Of a DNA stretch of 64,000 nt, positions 45,912 through 57,217 are shown piece by piece; position 1 is the first letter of the stretch; every line of letters begins with the position of its first letter. Under the pieces are notes generated by a model. It saw only the letters and a program-made list of their open reading frames with translations. It made no database searches and was not told the origin of the DNA. Made by a program: the position numbers and the translations under genes. The DNA is from Salvia splendens (Eukaryota > Streptophyta > Magnoliopsida > Lamiales > Lamiaceae), in the NCBI RefSeq assembly GCF_004379255.2, contig NC_056042.1, positions 13,005,901 to 13,069,900 of the forward strand, in the 5' to 3' direction.

Positions 45912-47100
45912 GAATTATATCAATGTAGGTTCCTGGATAATTTGGTTCTAATATTTGCTGAATAATTTTATTAAAACTATTAGTCCTTGGACATATGATA
46001 TAATTAAACTGAAGAGACTTTTGCACTATTCCTAGATATTTTTACCCTTTTAGCTTTTTCTAAAATGAGGACAATATTATCCGTTGACTATATATCTATA
46101 ATAGGGATGTAATAAATGCAAACTCTATATATTGTACAAACTCCAAACTATGATTTGAACCGTTAGAAAATGTCAACACAATGTCAACGGTTGACGCCGT
46201 GTGGACACTATATTGACATTGTGTTGAAGATTTTGAAGTTTGTACAATATATTGAATTTGCATTTTATCACTACCCTCCACTACAAAGGTTACCTGAAAT
46301 TATATTAAATACTTCATCGAGTACCTTTTTTGCGATTTTGGTTTCAGTCAATTTTCACTTTACATTTTCCTTCTATTTTCTTCTTTTTCATTTTTTTATT
46401 CTTTTTTTCTTATTTTATATTCCAAAAATATGAATCTGAAATAGTATAAAATATTAATAGTGGTTAAATTGAAATACACCTCTATAATTGTGTTATTATT
46501 GTGTTTATATACCTATAAATCTAAGATAGTAAATAAACGAGTGATTATTGGATTAAATCCTAAACTAATGGTATTTTATTAGCAACAAAAATGACTTCAA
46601 CTTTTATTATATCAATAAATAATTAAAAAATAATTAAATCATATTGATAATAATATTATAATAAAAATAAATATATAAAATGGCCTGATTTAATTAGTTG
46701 TCAGTTCAACTATTTATTGGAATTTTTTAATTAGGAAAATTATTGACCGAATATGTTTAATTAATTTATTTCGAATTTCTAATTTATATCTTGAGATTAA
46801 AAATAAAAAGAAGAGAAAAAGAAAAAAGAAATAACAAGAAAAAGTGTAACTAAAATTACAAAGAAGATATCCGATGAAATATCTAATATCATTTCAGGTA
46901 TCCTTTGAATAAAACACTTTAATGGATATAATCAATGGACAATTTTATCTCAGTTCAAAAAAACAATGCATACGAATAGTGAAAAAGTCCTTGAGTGTGA
47001 TTATATAATATGTCCAAGGACTAATAATACTAATAAAATTATCTAAGAACTGAAAACGTTAAAACCAATTGTCTAGGAACTAAATTTGTAGTTTAGTATT
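45912..47100. repeat. Long inverted-repeat pair, possible DNA transposon
   Basis: About 45912-46035 and 46985-47100 are inverted copies (core ATTAGTCCTTGGACATAT). I could not define a target duplication, and nothing inside codes for a transposase. Confidence 0.55.
46101..46276. mobile_element. Small fold-back MITE
   Basis: Inverted arms of about 40 bp (AATGCAAACTCTATATATTG with its mate near 46240-46275; shared core TGTACAAACT). Edges approximate. Confidence 0.65.
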
Positions 47101-47720
47101 TGTTTTAATATACAACAATGTGAATTACCAGTAGTTAAAATTTGTTGGGGAGGAAACTAGTCCAGCATAAGAAGATAAAGTGGATGACTAATGATTAATG
47201 GTCTGTAACAGATTAAAGAACATTTTGAATCATTTGATATTTTTAGTTCAAATTGGATGACTACATTTTATAGATGTATCCATTCATTTTAATACTTTGC
47301 TAATATAATTAAGATCAGAATGGTACATAAAATTAAATCTTATACTTTGGAATTCTTGGATATAAGTTGTGTAAATATTGTTACTATTGACTCTGAAATA
47401 ATATAGCATTAAAAATGAATAATTTCATTCGAAAAATAAAATTAATTATTGAAAGAGTTATAACATGAAAAGATATGAGTTACTTTAAATCTTTTTTTAG
47501 AATTACAGTAAATTGTAAACAGAAAAATTACGTCTAACACAACTTTAACGAGTGGGTCTCTTTAGTTAAAGACATGTGTCAAACTCAAAGCTTTGAATTT
47601 ATTAATGTTTTCAAGGAAAAACAGCCACGCGTTGACGATTAGTTTCATTAATAAATTTCGAAGTTGTCATCAGTCGCCACTCATTAATAAATTTCGAAGA
47701 TGAGAAAACGTGGAGTCATA

Positions 47721-47899
47721 CTCTCTCCGTCCAGCACTACTTGCACTTATTTCCTTTCTGGACGTCCCAAGTTATTTGCACTCTTTCCATTTTTAGTAAC
47801 AATTTATACCTACAGCCGTAATTGTTGACTTTGTCTATCACTTATTCCTTAATCTCCATGCCCAAAAGGAAATGTCCGAGTAGTGCGGGACGGAGGGAG
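47721..47899. mobile_element. Stowaway MITE, 179 bp
   Basis: CTCTCTCCGTCC ... GGGACGGAGGGAG with TA at both sides (47719-47720, 47900-47901). Confidence 0.85.
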
Positions 47900-48070
47900 T
47901 ATTTTGGAAGCTTCCTACTTTCCTATGCGGAAAGAAGCTTTATAATTAAATACTCTTTCCGTTCATAATTAAATGTCTCATATTTGACTGGTACAGATAT
48001 TAAGAAATTATTTAACTTTATGTAGTAAAATGAGTAGAAAAGTTAATAGAATATGTGGTCTACTTTTATA

Positions 48071-48319
48071 CTCCCTCCGTCCCACAGAAACAGACAAAAT
48101 TTCATTTTCCGTCCGTCTCATGCAAATAGTCCGTCCGTCTCATGCAAATAGTCCATATCCATTTATGGAACCTTTTTTTCCTTCTCTTCCTTTATCATTT
48201 ATGGGTCCAACAATCCACTACACAATTTCAACTAATTTTTCTCATTCTCTCTTACTTTACCAATTATGCATTAAAATCCGTGCCGATCTCAATGACCTAT
48301 TATTATGGGACAAAGGGAG
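48071..48319. mobile_element. Stowaway MITE, nested, 249 bp
   Basis: CTCCCTCCGTCCCA ... TGGGACAAAGGGAG, TA flanks; contains a direct repeat of GTCCGTCTCATGCAAATA. Confidence 0.82.
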
Positions 48320-48339
48320 TATATTAGTTTTATATAGTA

Positions 48340-48592
48340 CTACCTCTGTTCCATAATAATATAGTCATTTTGTCATTTTGGTACGTTCCATAATAATAGA
48401 GTCATTTCTCTTTTTAGTAAAAGTCAACACATTTCTCCGCACCTACTTTACTCTGTCTTACTTTATTCTCTCTTCATCTCTCTACCTTTTTCATTTTCTA
48501 CTTTATTCTCCTTTTACTTAACTCACCTAACACAATTTTTCTTAATCTCCGTGCTGAAAAGAAACGTCTCCATTACTATGGAACGGAGGGAG
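48340..48592. mobile_element. Stowaway MITE, nested, 253 bp
   Basis: CTACCTCTGTTCC ... GGAACGGAGGGAG, TA flanks. Confidence 0.82.
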
Positions 48593-48837
48593 TAAAATGT
48601 GAGTAAAATGAGTTAGTGGAGTAAGGTCCACATACCAAATATAGTAAAAGTGAAATGAGACATTTATTGTCGGATGAATGAAAAAAGAAAAATGAGACAT
48701 TTATTGGCGGACGGGGGAAGTACTATGATTATCATTCTACATCTTATTTTATAATATCACTAATTATTCAAGCTACAAATAATATTATATACATTACGTG
48801 AACTCCTTATCTGAACGTCAATCTTATTTGACGCACA

Positions 48838-49042
48838 TTTAGTATTGTTCGTTTCGATTTATATATTTAGTTTGATTCAAATACATTAAAAATTGTTATT
48901 GAAAATTTTAATTTCACGAAATTTATAAAAATCAAAGCTCGATTTTATGAATTTTATGAATTTTGTGAAATGAAAATTTTCAATAACAGTTTTTATGTGT
49001 TAGAATTAATCTAAATATATAAATTGAAATAAACAATATCAA
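48838..49042. mobile_element. Fold-back MITE, about 205 bp
   Basis: Two arms of about 90 bp pair with each other around a short loop near 48940 (for example ATTGTTATTGAAAATTTT with AAAATTTTCAATAACAG). No target duplication established. Confidence 0.65.
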
Positions 49043-49175
49043 ACATAGAGTAATGCTCACACAAAATATGTAGTATATTATTCCTCTTATTCAATCATGG
49101 TATAATACGATTTCCCATAATTTTAGTTTAAATAAAAAATTTATTCATTTGCTAGTAGACGTGGGTCGTTAGTTG

Positions 49176-50343
49176 GAGAAAAAATTCTCTAGTCCATGTA
49201 TACCACATGGCAATCTTATTTGGTATACCTCACTAATAAAATCTTGCCAAATGGAAATGTATAGCATACATGGCCAAATGATTATAATGACATAATATGA
49301 TGTTTTAAGGAAATTTTTATAATTTCCATATATAAAATGATTATCATATTGGTTGCACTAAAATGATTATAATATTGCACCACCAATTTATATCGAGACT
49401 GTTATTCTTTTATATTGATATATAAAATATAAATTATATTTATTTATTTAATGGGAACTTTTATCCTTTTTTATCGATATATACATAAATTTAATTATAT
49501 TAGCATCGCACACAATAAGTTTAATATATGAATGACTACGCAACCAGGTTCTATTTTTTTATTTTATCATTACACATAAACTATATAATGATTATATGTT
49601 AAGTTAAAATATTAATTAAGATAGTTAATAATAATAAAATGATATGATGGATCTTATACAATAGACAATATGTGAATAAAATTTAATATGAATTTAAAGA
49701 AATTGAAATACTACAACTATTTATTAGGGTATTCAAATTAAGGATTACAATCTTCTATTATGTAATTAAAATAAGATTATCTTGATAAAGGAACATCAAC
49801 TATAAATCTAAGAAGATGAGACTTTACTAGTCATAAATATGCCTGTTTTTAATTTATATTTACTTAACTGTAAAAAATAATTATAAAATAATGAAGATAA
49901 AAATTAAATATATATAAAGATATAATCAATAAATTATAAATATAGTCAATAATATATAACTACTTGACTAAAAAAAGACCAGATTTTGATACATACGATT
50001 CTAGAAAATTATGTGATGAAATATAAAAAATGAATAAATATGTACTCAAGTGAAAAAAAATACAAAGGAAAAAAAGCATTATACAAAAAGAATGTGCTTA
50101 TCAAATCTCAAACGACTTTAATTCTTTACTTGAAATGAACAATTAATAATTTAACATATTGTGTGTATATATGATTGTATATATTATATATGGGAATTAT
50201 AAAAATTTTCTTAAAATATCATATTATGCCATTATAATTATTTGGCCATGTATGCTATACATTTCCATTTGGCAAGATATTATTAGTGAGGCATACCAAA
50301 TAAGATTGCCATGTGGTGTTCATGGACTAGAGAATTTTTTCTC
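49176..50343. mobile_element. Mutator-like non-autonomous element, 1168 bp
   Basis: Terminal inverted repeats of about 170-190 bp beginning GAGAAAAAATTCTCTAGTCC, and a perfect 9-bp target duplication CGTTAGTTG (49167-49175 and 50344-50352), the Mutator hallmark. The interior is AT-rich without a transposase. Confidence 0.9.
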
Positions 50344-50352
50344 CGTTAGTTG

Positions 50353-51141
50353 GGTCTGATTTTTTAGTTTTTGTTTCATCGGTTTTAGCAACATTTGAAG
50401 TATTGTTGAACCTACTTACCTAGTAGTTTTTAATTTATAAAAAATCATTTAATTAATCTAAAAAGCGTAAATTTGTCTTATAATCTGTTGAGATTATATA
50501 ATAGATATTCTAAAATAAATTGGGAAGAGATAATAACAATATAATGATATTCGAGCACATTAAGACCCGTATTATTATTGTTTAGTTAAATTACAAAGAT
50601 ATCGGGTTGCATCTTGGAAACTACATACTCTTTCCATTCCTAAATAATATACCAGTTTTATCATTTTAGACATCTAGCAAAATTAGATAAATTCTAAATA
50701 TAAAAGTTTTTCAATAAATAATAATCATACATATCATTTATAATATGAACGCATCAATCCACTTACACTCATTCCAATTATATTTTTCCATTCTTTCTTA
50801 TTTTTTCTCGTTCTCATCTCTCTCTTACTATATTAATGGCATATTAAAATTCAGGTTATTTCTAACTTCTTCAATTTTTTTGTTGGGACGAAGGAAAGTA
50901 ATATTTTATAGAATCAAATCATATGTTATCTTTATGCCACGTTTACACTAACTTTTAACTAAATACACAACAAACCTCGCAGCTATATATTCAATATAAC
51001 ATGCGGTAATTTTGAATAATATAAAATTCCTAAAATCAAGTCACAACATCAAATATAAAGAACAAAATCCTTTTCTTTTCTCTATTTATTATGCTCCCTA
51101 CCTAATACCTTCTGGTGGTGCTAAAGAAAAAGAGAAATGTG
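50353..51141. other. AT-rich intergenic DNA
   Basis: Only the Stowaway at 50628-50898 is recognised. Confidence 0.55.
50628..50898. mobile_element. Stowaway-like MITE, 271 bp
   Basis: CTCTTTCCATTCC ... GGGACGAAGGAAAG with TA flanks; ends degenerate. Confidence 0.7.
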
Positions 51142-51722
51142 TGTTGGAATTGTGTTTGGTCAATGGACTTTGACCAATAATAAATGTAACGAGACATTAA
51201 TTTTATAAATTTAAATGCAATAGCGATGATCTACTTCTGGAGTAGATGACCGTGATATATTCATTTTCTCCAAACCGATTCCTGGTGAGTGAGAAATTAT
51301 GAATTAAAGTTTGTCACAATTGTGAGCTATAAATGAGCTATAAGATGAAACCAAGGGATTAATTAAAAGAGTTAATTATCCAACATTGGTGGAGAGAACC
51401 TTATTAAACATGTATTTAATAAGATGAATTATTACGTGTAATAATTATAGTGGACTAAGATTGGCAGTAGAGTCCACGCGTGCACGCTGCCTCGTCACGA
51501 GCCGCGAGTCGTGCTCAGTGCACCGTGTCCCGTGACCCATGCCCGGCGCCCCATCTGCCGGAAGCCATGTGCCAAAAGGTCTACGACGGACCCCACGCAT
51601 AGCGGGTGACAAAAGGTCCCCGGTGGACCCCGACACATCGTGTGCCAAAAGGTCCACGATGAATCTCGTCGTGTAGCGTGTCAAGATGCATCATGTCTCT
51701 CTAGCTCCCGTAACAGCTTGTA
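51142..51722 (+). repeat. Truncated Copia LTR (family of Copia-A/B), plus strand
   Basis: Starts TGTTGGAATTGTG and follows the first half of the Copia-B LTR in opposite orientation to it, including a GC-rich block and the GGTCCCCGGTGG-type units. It stops where the Copia-D LTR begins, so it was probably split by that insertion. Confidence 0.85.
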
Positions 51723-53188
51723 TGTTAGGGTTTTGTATACTAGAAATCACCTTTCGAGTGATTGCATACTGTAAAACTCTAATGGTTATTTTCCAATAAA
51801 TGCAACAGATTATTTTTGTCATAATGTTGTTATGTTTTACATTTAATGGTTGTTTATTGCATATTTAAATGTATGAGCAAACGTAACAAAGTCTAAGTCT
51901 TTGTTTTAGTAGACCGGTTGTGGGCGTCGTCCAATTTAAGGTAACACGGTCAGTTCTAAACAAAGAAAAATAAGAATTTCACAACCTAGATAGGCCTAGA
52001 CTACCTATCGCGAAAGGTTGCAATGTCAGTCCGATTATTTCTAAACCTTATTGAAATAAGATGACGTTGGTGTGTTATAGCACTGAATGGATCTAACAGC
52101 AAGACGAGTCTTTATGCTATCTACTGAAAGACGAGGTCTTGATAATTAATTTCTTAATCAATGTACGTTAGCATTGAGCATACGATATTGAGTATCCACT
52201 ACTTTGACTTACCAAAGGTGCGGGTTTTTCGTAACCCAACGATCCAGGTATATTGGGTAGTGGTGATTATTATCTAGAGGTGCGAGGATTGCTATTATGT
52301 TGAAACGTGCGCGAGGAGAGTCTCGTTTGATAACATCCACAAGAGGAGCTCGAAACGATGTTTTATTATTCGGAACCTAGCTAGTTGGAGTTTGATCACT
52401 CTATGAATAATAAATAAGAGTTTCTTGCTAAGTCCACTCTTGGAATTCGAAATATGTTAATTAATTAAGTCTATAGCATATATTAATTAATTAATGGATG
52501 TTTCCATCTTAAGCGCGGGAAATAAATCTAATACAATTAAAGGAAACCCGGAATACTTGTAATTTCGGATTTGGAAGGCAGTGCAATATTACTTCTGTAG
52601 TGGCTGCTCGTAATATTCCAATATAAGCTTATATTAAATTGTAGGTTCAATTTAATTAGTAAAAAGCTAATTGGGTGAGGCCTGTTCCAGATTCTTCCTT
52701 AGATCCCTGACTGGCCCAATATGTGACTCATATAAATAGGAGAATAAAGGAGACAGAAAAAAACAACAATTTATTCATAAAATTTTCATCCCCCTCCTTT
52801 AAGAGAATTTTCGAAAATTGTGCCCTCCTCCGTGAGCTGAGTTCTGTCTTCCATTATTCGAGTCCTAGTACGTTGGTGAGATTTGCCCACACAAATATCA
52901 GCGTATAGTCCGGGACACCAGTCAGAAGATCCGAGGTCTTGTATTGAAGATCTTCACGTGGAGACGGAGCAAGCCATCATTGATTCTTGATTGAATCAAC
53001 GAGGTAAATTGGCTAATTCCGTAGTAAGCATGTTTTAGGAATTTAATGTGCTAAAGCATGTTTTAATTCAAGTTATGAGCATGATACATGTGATAATTAC
53101 GCGAATAGATTTTGTCTAAATAATCTGCTAAATAGATCAAATTCATGTGATCCTTTTGTCACGCACGCTTCCGCTGCCAGCCCCTTCA
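51723..53188 (+). repeat. Copia-D LTR 1 (1466 bp)
   Basis: TGTTAGGG ... CCCCTTCA. Contains a TATA-like TATAAATA near 52731 and a short hairpin AATCAC...GTGATT close to the start. Confidence 0.92.
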
Positions 53189-53204
53189 GTTGGTATCAGA
53201 GCCA
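53189..53204 (+). other. Primer-binding site of Copia-D (tRNA-iMet type)
   Basis: GTTGGTATCAGAGCC directly after the LTR, the usual plant initiator-Met primer site. Confidence 0.9.
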
Positions 53205-53339
53205 GTCTTTGGCTCTGATTATTTGGATTTAAATTTCGCGAAATTCATGTATGCAGGTATTATTTGATTGCGAAGCATGTTCTTGGTGTTTTGTTTAATT
53301 TATTATGCATGGTGAACTCAAGAACTATCGAATCAAGAA

Positions 53340-53900
53340 CTTGAATTACTCGATTGTACGAGACGTGCGATCGAGATAGGGATGTCGAGACAGTGGGAGC
53401 CGGGGAGCCGGGATCACGGGGCGACGCGCAGGCGAGCAAGGGCTCGCGCGCGCCGCCGGCCGAGACCGCTGGCCCCAGACGCACGTGCGTCGAGAGCGAC
53501 ATGGTGGCTGGCGTGGTGTGGTGGCTCGTAACTGAACCACCGAGACACTGGGCGCCGGGAGCCGCAACCCTAGGCGGAAGGCCGAGAGCAGGCGCACCTC
53601 CGTGTGCGCCGCTGGCCGAGAAGCTCGCGCCGCCGGATGGCTTGGTTGTCCGAGATAGGCGCCGAGACACTGGCCGAGAGCGGGCGCGCCACCGTGCGCG
53701 CCGCTGGCCGAGAGATGTCGGCACTCGACGAGCCGAGAAGCCGCGACAGATGCTCGCCGCTGGCCGAGAGGAGCTGCGCCTCCGCGCACGTCCTGGCCGA
53801 GACGCTGGCGAACCGCGACGACCCGCTGGCCGAGACGATGGCGCGCCACCTGCGCGCCTGTGGCCGAGACGCCATGTGTGTCGTGATCCAATGACGAACT
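53340..53900. repeat. GC-rich tandem repeat in the Copia-D leader
   Basis: Degenerate units of about 20-60 bp with CGCCGCTGGCCGAGA at their core, in an otherwise AT-rich leader. Several frames on both strands are open only because of the base composition and the repeats. Confidence 0.8.
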
Positions 53901-55168
53901 CGTCAGATTTTCGTCGTTCATCGTTCGTACGAACCTCGTACGATGAGATAACGATGAAGAATTATTTTAATGATTATTTAATTATTTTATTAAAAGATAT
54001 CATTAAAATATTATTATTTAATGGAAATAAAATCTTTTTGGAAGATTTATCTAGATTTTAGGAATATTTTGATTATTATCTATATCTATGGAATTAAATA
54101 ATATTATTTTATTCCTAGAAGATATGGATGAGAATAATTTAATAGTTTCCTAATATTTTATCTAGATTTAAGGAATATCTTATTATTTTCTATATCTATG
54201 GAAATAAATAATATTATTTTGATTCCTAGATGATATAGATAAGAATAATATAATAGTTTCCTAATGTTTATATATCTAAGATCCTAATAAGGATAGATAT
54301 GTATCAATACGTTAAATAATATAATATCTCTTCCTAATCTTGAACATGGAAATAATTTGAATTTAATTTTTCATGTCTTATTAAGAATTAAGTAATTTAA
54401 TTATTTTAGATATATCTTATAGTAGACATGAATAAGAATTAAATTCTAGAACAATAATTCCTAATGGAAGATACCAATTAATAAAAGATTTAATTATCCG
54501 GTAGATTAAATACAAACCGAATTTAATTAAGCCTTCAACTGCCTCAAGGCTAAGGATAATTAAAGAAAAACCATAACCCAAATATCTAAGCTATAATTAT
54601 GAACTCAACGTTTGTATATGGTCTCCATCAATTGGTCTGCAATTCATGAAGCCTTTTTCTAATATTATCGCCACCTTCTCTGTGGGGACAATAATCCTAA
54701 GAAAATAGCAAGTTCATGAGGGCGGACTTCTCAAATATAAATAGTATGAACTAGAATGTAGTTTCGAATATTATCGTCACCTGCTCTGTGGGGACAATAA
54801 TCCTAAGAAACTGCGAGATTCAGAAGTTCACACAGAATTTATGAGATAGCTTGATCTTGTTAGCAGCACATAAGCATTGTTATGGGAGTGTGTTGTAGAA
54901 ATGAGACTCTGTAATGCTAAAGAGATGGTCTTGCTTAGGCAACATTAGGCGGCCATGCCACTCTGTGGTCTCTGGACTATTCGTCGGTGTTGTGACCAGT
55001 AAAATTGTAAGATTTTAATGCGTATTGACTTCCTCTGGAGGGTACAAAATTTTAATTTTACAGTTGTAAGATTTTGAAAAGTTTTATGGTTAATCTAATC
55101 AAACTTCTTACATAAGTTTATGACAATAGTAAAATACTCTGTTTTGCAGTGCAAATAAAATCGTCAAT
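53901..55168 (+). other. Copia-D AT-rich leader
   Basis: No coding frame. A direct repeat of about 55 bp (54663-54717 and 54770-54825; core TGTGGGGACAATAATCC) is present. Confidence 0.7.
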
Positions 55169-57217
55169 ATGTCATTTAATCCTCTTTCCGCAATTCTCAA
55201 AGAAAATAAACTCGAGGGCCAAAATTACATAGGATGGAAACAAAATTTGGACATCGTTCTCACAACAGATGAATACATCTTTGTGCTCACCACCCCGCGA
55301 CCTCCAGTGCCGGCGGCTACCGCTGCGGCAGGAGTCAGAGATGCACACAGACGGTGGCATAAGGCGAATGAGATGGCTAAGTGCTACATGTTGGCTTCTA
55401 TGTCTTCAGTACTCAAGCATCAGCATTCAGCCATGGAAACAGCCGCCGAGATCATGCAGAATCTCAAAAATCTTTTTGGTACTCAGAATCGAACGGCTAA
55501 GTCTCAAGCCTTTCGGAGTATCATGTCGAAGACAATGAAGGAAGGCTCGTCTGTGAGGGACCATGTCCTCGAGATGATGGGCCACCTCAACCAAATTGAG
55601 GTCTTGGGAGGGACAATCGATCCCGAGTCCCAGGTAACTATCATCCTTCAAAGTCTTCCCCCTAGCTTCCAACAGTTCAAGCTCAACTTTGAGATGAACA
55701 AAATGAATTACACCTTGGCAGAGCTGTTGACTGAACTTCAGTCGGCAGAGGACCTTATGGTCCAGGCTAAGGCGGCCATGATGATTTTGGCGCCTCGTTC
55801 CTCTGGCTTGAAGCCTAGAGCAGGAAAAAGGCAGGCACCGAACTCAGGACCGACCAAGATAGCTAAGGGAAAGAAGAAGAAGAGGGCTAACAAGAAGCCT
55901 ACGGGGAAGTGTTTCAAGTGTGGAGAGAAAGGGCATTGGAAGCCAGACTGTCCTAAACGGGGCAAGGCTACAGGTATGCACCAGGCTCTAGTTGTCGAGT
56001 CTTGTTTGACTTCGACATCAATTTGCACTTGGGTTATTGACACAGGAGCCACTGATCATATTTGTTTTGATCCTGACTTATTGCAGGTGACAAGACGGCT
56101 ACATGATCGTGAGATCGAAGTCCTGCTGGGCGACGCTACCAAAGTGGCGGCCGTTGCAGTGGGAGACATTTATTTGCGTTTTAGTAGTGATAGATTTTTG
56201 ATTTTGAAGAATGTTTTGTTGATACCTTCTTTTAGAAGAAATTTAATTTCAGTTTCTAAATTGGTTTATGATGGATATTCGATTTCTTTTAATGACAATT
56301 GCGTTATTAAGAAAGATGGTTCTTATATCTGTCGTGGTATCATGGAAAACAATCTGTACACAATCACTTCTACACAGTTTAATAATCGCAAATCAGAACT
56401 CAATACAACATCGAAAATTTCAAAGAAACGAAAAGAACCTTCAAGTTCAATGAACGAAACGTACTTGTGGCACCTTAGACTTGGTCATGCCAATGAAAGG
56501 AGGATCCATTCTCTTGTTCAACAAGATCTTATCAAAGGTCTAAAGGAGGAACCTTTTCATAAGTGTGAGTCATGCTTAGAAGGCAAGATGACCAAGAGGC
56601 CTTTTAAGGCTAAGGGCAATAGGTCCAAGGAAGTACTTGAGCTCGTTCATTCCGATGTATGTGGACCAATATCAACTGAGGCAAGAGGTGGTTTTCGATA
56701 CTTCATCACATTTATTGATGACTTCTTGAAAATTGGATATGTCTACTTGATGCGTCACAAGTCAGAGTCTTTTGACAAGTTTAAAGACTTTAAGACTCTT
56801 GTGGAGAAGTATCATGGGAAGAATATCAAATGCCTACGATCTGATCTTGGAAGCGAATACCTCAGTGCCGAATTCTTGAACTACTTATCGGAAGTGAGAA
56901 TTCAATCCAGACTGACTGCGCCGGGCACGCCCCAGCAGAACGGCGTGGCTGAAAGAAGGAACAATACCTTATTAAACATGGTTCGATCGATGATGAGTTA
57001 TGCACGTCTGCCTATTTCGTTTTGGGGACATGCCTTGCTTTCCGCAAGTCACATTTTAAACAATTTACCATCAAAATCCGTACCTAAAACTCCATATGAG
57101 TTGTGGACTGGGCGTAAGCCCAATCTAGAACATCTCAAGGTTTGGGGTTGCCCGGCTCATGTATTGGAAAAGGATCCAACTAAGCTAGGATCTAGGACGG
57201 AGGTATGTTTATTATAG
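55169..57217 (+). CDS. Copia-D Gag-protease-integrase (682 codons), cut by a frameshift
   Basis: The ATG at 55169 follows GTCAAT. Domains in order: Gag with the start motif ENKLEGQNYIGWKQNLDIVL (residues 13-32) and capsid helices to about 200; a Lys-rich linker; zinc knuckle CFKCGEKGHWKPDCP (about 249-263); protease WVIDTGATDHIC (about 289-300); pre-integrase HLRLGHANERR with CESCLEGKM (about 433-480); integrase core HSDVCGPI, LRSDLGSEY and GVAERRNNT (about 495-610), all three catalytic residues present. It ends prematurely after GSRTEVCLL, where a single T is missing relative to the expected LFIGYPKG reading. The next frame at 57205 continues the protein. Confidence 0.93.
   Translation: MSFNPLSAILKENKLEGQNYIGWKQNLDIVLTTDEYIFVLTTPRPPVPAATAAAGVRDAHRRWHKANEMAKCYMLASMSSVLKHQHSAMETAAEIMQNLKNLFGTQNRTAKSQAFRSIMSKTMKEGSSVRDHVLEMMGHLNQIEVLGGTIDPESQVTIILQSLPPSFQQFKLNFEMNKMNYTLAELLTELQSAEDLMVQAKAAMMILAPRSSGLKPRAGKRQAPNSGPTKIAKGKKKKRANKKPTGKCFKCGEKGHWKPDCPKRGKATGMHQALVVESCLTSTSICTWVIDTGATDHICFDPDLLQVTRRLHDREIEVLLGDATKVAAVAVGDIYLRFSSDRFLILKNVLLIPSFRRNLISVSKLVYDGYSISFNDNCVIKKDGSYICRGIMENNLYTITSTQFNNRKSELNTTSKISKKRKEPSSSMNETYLWHLRLGHANERRIHSLVQQDLIKGLKEEPFHKCESCLEGKMTKRPFKAKGNRSKEVLELVHSDVCGPISTEARGGFRYFITFIDDFLKIGYVYLMRHKSESFDKFKDFKTLVEKYHGKNIKCLRSDLGSEYLSAEFLNYLSEVRIQSRLTAPGTPQQNGVAERRNNTLLNMVRSMMSYARLPISFWGHALLSASHILNNLPSKSVPKTPYELWTGRKPNLEHLKVWGCPAHVLEKDPTKLGSRTEVCLL

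Larger units (their letters stand above)
47953..48720. mobile_element. Stowaway MITE split by two further Stowaways
   Basis: Outer ends CTCTTTCCGTTCATAATTAA and GGCGGACGGGGGAAG with TA flanks. Subterminal ATGTCTCAT / ATGAGACAT pairs support one element. It is interrupted by 48071-48319 and 48340-48592. Confidence 0.7.

Noticed and set aside
53260..54061. Long frames on both strands (up to 235 codons), repeated at 60741-61488
   Set aside because: Stop-poor GGCCGAGA repeats in the Copia-D leader. Arg/Ala-rich translations with no start context or domain.
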